Assembly (NCBI GenBank): GCA_018260425.1
Contig: JAGLBD010000004.1
Span: forward strand, 38,291-98,966
Origin: Pseudogulbenkiania sp.
GTDB lineage: Bacteria > Pseudomonadota > Gammaproteobacteria > Burkholderiales > Chromobacteriaceae
Direction of reading: 5' to 3'
Length of the DNA stretch: 60,676 nt
Shown: in pieces, positions 58,864 to 60,676 of the stretch
How the letters are laid out: the number at the start of each line of letters is the position of its first letter
How positions within the stretch are numbered: position 1 is the first letter of the stretch
The notes under the pieces: generated by a model
The model's database searches: none
Seen by the model: only the letters and a program-made list of their open reading frames with translations
Told to the model about the DNA's origin: nothing
Made by a program: the position numbers and the translations under genes

Positions 58864-59700
58864 TTAATGCGCCGTTTGCAAGGCGTGATTGAGGACGTAG
58901 GCAATGCGTGCGCCGGCTTTGACCAATTGCTGGCTGGCCAGCGTTTGCGCTGCGCTTTGGTAGGTGTCGTCCAGCGTGACAACGCCGGTGAGGCTGGTCT
59001 CGCAGGCAAATCCGGGTAAGGACGCGTACACCGTGCCGGTGGCATAGCGGTTGGACTCGCTCACCCAGTCGCTGGCAGAGCCCTGTTGCCATTCGGCAAG
59101 ACGGGCCTGGTTGGTCGCAACGGCCTGTTTGGCCCAGTCGTGTTCGTCTTGCCCGCCAAGCAGGCCGCGTACGACGCCGCTGTCCCAGTAGGCGTGCAAG
59201 TTGTGTGTACCGGCCAGTGCCGCTATCCGGACTTCGTTGCCGCCTCGGTCATGGTGATCGGCGGCATGCAGTGGCTGGTGAATGTCGCCGACCAGATGCA
59301 GCAGGAAAATGAGCGCTTGTTTGCGTTCTGCTGCCGGTAGGGTCGTGTCGGCCAGTACCTTGGTATAGTGGTCGATTTTGACCGTGGCGCAGTCGCCGTT
59401 CGGGCAAGGGTCGGATTCGTTGCCCGGTGCGCTGCAGACTTCAATGTCGGTGTAGTGCCAGGTGTCGGAGCCGGGGAGGGTGACTTTCAGTTCCCGTTTG
59501 TGCACGTCCATATACAAGGCCAGCTCGCTAAAATCGGCATCGGGAATGAGCTGTTCGGCCGCGGCTCGCGCCTCCGGGCTAAGCAAGGACTGGGCGATAT
59601 AGCCGGTGATGCGATGACCTTCCTGTCCCCAGGCCAGTGTCTGGGCGCTGTGTAGCAGTGCGGCGGCGCCAAGCAAGGTGGCGCAAATGACGTTCTTCAT
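58864..59700 (-). CDS. S1/P1-type nuclease
   Basis: A 278-residue exported trinuclear-zinc nuclease or phospholipase C-like enzyme. Signal peptide MKNVICATLLGAAALLHSAQ with cleavage after LA, which leaves the conserved N-terminal Trp (WGQEGHRITG) as a zinc ligand. Other ligand motifs: DTWHYTDIE, LLHLVGDIHQPLHAADHHDRGGNEV and NLHAYWDSGVV. Start ATG 59700 is chosen for the signal peptide; the frame to 59784 is unsupported. It probably degrades single-stranded nucleic acid or mononucleotide 3'-phosphates outside the cytoplasm. Confidence 0.93.
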   Translation of the reverse strand: MKNVICATLLGAAALLHSAQTLAWGQEGHRITGYIAQSLLSPEARAAAEQLIPDADFSELALYMDVHKRELKVTLPGSDTWHYTDIEVCSAPGNESDPCPNGDCATVKIDHYTKVLADTTLPAAERKQALIFLLHLVGDIHQPLHAADHHDRGGNEVRIAALAGTHNLHAYWDSGVVRGLLGGQDEHDWAKQAVATNQARLAEWQQGSASDWVSESNRYATGTVYASLPGFACETSLTGVVTLDDTYQSAAQTLASQQLVKAGARIAYVLNHALQTAH

Positions 59701-59810
59701 GATGACCCGTTTGATGTGAGTGGCGAATGCATTTTGCATTGACGGGTGCAATTGTATGTCATCCGTGCGCCGCGGCAAGACCAAAACCGCGGCGCAACGC
59801 TGCGACTGTC

Positions 59811-60527
59811 CTATCGGACGAGTGCTTTGATCTCCTCTTTGAACATCTGCAACGCGGCGTCCCGGTTTGCCGCGGTCGCCGTGCCTAATGTATCGGCTCC
59901 CCCCTTGATCGTGCGTAGACGACTATTGAGATCTGCCATGTGACCTGCCACCTGCGGGCTGTAATAACGTGCATTGCGGCGGTTCTGCACCTGAAGTGCG
60001 GTGTCGGGGATCGCCGCAATGTAACCGTGGCACCTGAGCAACTGCTCCGTCAGGTTGGTTTGACCAAGATCCTGAGCTTGCAGCTTAAGCAAGCGGTTGC
60101 ACAAGGTGCCGAACAGGTGGGTTTGCCGCCGGCAGATCGCTTCGTCCAGATAGTGGGCGGCGAGTCGGCGCGGCAAGCGGGAAATGACCGCTTTCAACCG
60201 GTCGCGTTGCTGTTCTGACAGATCGCGGGTGGCAAGATGCAGGAGCAACCTGAGTTGGTCCTTCGTGACCGGGTCCGGGAATAGCGAACCGAGGCCGAGC
60301 CGCAAGCAGGCGTTTTGTCGCGGGCTGCGCTCATGGTCCCATGATCCAAACATGTCGATTAGTTCATCCGTGGTTTTCTTGCTCAATGTCTCGTGGTTCA
60401 TGCCATGCAATAACCCGGGAGCAATGGAGACGTTGGACACGGTTGTCGGGTGTCGAGACGGGCGTGGTGCGGCGCCGTCCGTGGTGAAGGAGGGTGACGG
60501 CGAACCGGCAGGGTTGATAGAGGGCAT
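59811..60527 (-). CDS. Unrecognised protein with effector-like N-terminus
   Basis: A 238-residue protein. Its first ~40 residues are rich in Ser, Pro and Thr (MPSINPAGSPSPSFTTDGAA) without a hydrophobic signal peptide, as in many type III secreted effectors; the rest is helical and Arg/Leu-rich (LRLLLHLATRDLSEQQRDRLKAVISRL). No catalytic motif is recognised. AGGAA lies before the ATG. Secretion is inference only, and no secretion genes are in the window. It is on the same strand as the S1/P1 nuclease with a 110-base gap. Confidence 0.7.
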   Translation of the reverse strand: MPSINPAGSPSPSFTTDGAAPRPSRHPTTVSNVSIAPGLLHGMNHETLSKKTTDELIDMFGSWDHERSPRQNACLRLGLGSLFPDPVTKDQLRLLLHLATRDLSEQQRDRLKAVISRLPRRLAAHYLDEAICRRQTHLFGTLCNRLLKLQAQDLGQTNLTEQLLRCHGYIAAIPDTALQVQNRRNARYYSPQVAGHMADLNSRLRTIKGGADTLGTATAANRDAALQMFKEEIKALVR

Positions 60528-60605
60528 GGTGGTGTTCCTGTGGGTTGATTGGCGGGCTTAGGCTAATCAACCCCGTCCTGCAGAACTTTCAGTTACCGAC
60601 CCTGC

Positions 60606-60676
<71 letters not shown>

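Overview
The window reads as a chromosomal segment from a betaproteobacterium of the order Neisseriales, most like the Chromobacterium/Aquitalea/Paludibacterium group. This rests on the recA-recX pair followed by alaS, the dnaX-ybaB-recR trio, the rimP-nusA-infB-rbfA-truB-rpsO-pnp block, an ast (aru-type) arginine catabolic operon with two succinyltransferase subunits, and GC-rich coding sequence. Genus is an inference, since no rRNA is present. The last ~70 bases are an almost pure G run, which looks like a contig-end sequencing artefact.

Layout. 1-6.9 kb: the 3' part of an unrecognised gene with 102-bp tandem repeats; a minus-strand bcp, PIN-PhoH ATPase and alpha/beta hydrolase cluster; a trxB-smr pair; a small YjfB-like motility protein; a LysR regulator. 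6.9-11 kb: a TSUP permease divergent from the LysR gene, then an EvgAS/BvgAS-like signalling island in which a membrane-free hybrid histidine kinase, a LuxR-type response regulator and a separate periplasmic solute-binding protein are encoded side by side. 11-20.5 kb: core genes alaS, recX, recA, hrcA, mltB, dnaX, ybaB and recR. 20.5-24.4 kb: an AT-richer accessory segment with two tandem PAS-like/HTH regulators, a cupin, an unknown small protein and a glycine-zipper envelope protein. 24.4-32.5 kb, mainly minus strand: two GNAT acetyltransferases, a MocR regulator, ccoG, marC, dapE with an ArsC-like reductase, and fadD. 32.7-42 kb: the transcription/translation block rimP to pnp, with several RNA hairpins placed where leader control or partial termination would act. 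42-50.9 kb: a secreted small protein, YejK/NdpA, an Xre/MbcA/ParS-like orphan, and astC-aruF-aruG-astD-astB without astE. 51-53.2 kb: a gene-poor, decayed patch with an orphan MNT nucleotidyltransferase, a truncated HEPN partner and a resolvase fragment. 53.2-60.5 kb: livHMGF without a binding protein, a DUF218 protein, a CinA-type domain protein, an unknown gene, an S1/P1 nuclease and a terminal gene with an effector-like N-terminus.

Most novel candidates. First, the split EvgAS/BvgAS-like module, whose response regulator has lost the second acidic residue and the switch Thr of the receiver, and whose kinase has a degenerate HPt motif and no membrane segment; a perfect AT-rich inverted repeat lies between the divergent kinase and regulator genes. 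Second, the tandem PAS-HTH paralogues in an AT-rich insert. Third, the remains of an MNT-HEPN toxin-antitoxin pair next to recombinase debris. Several RNA-level signals (rimP leader terminator, infB-rbfA terminator, rpsO leader hairpins, long pnp leader stem) form a coherent set for post-transcriptional control of the translation-factor block.
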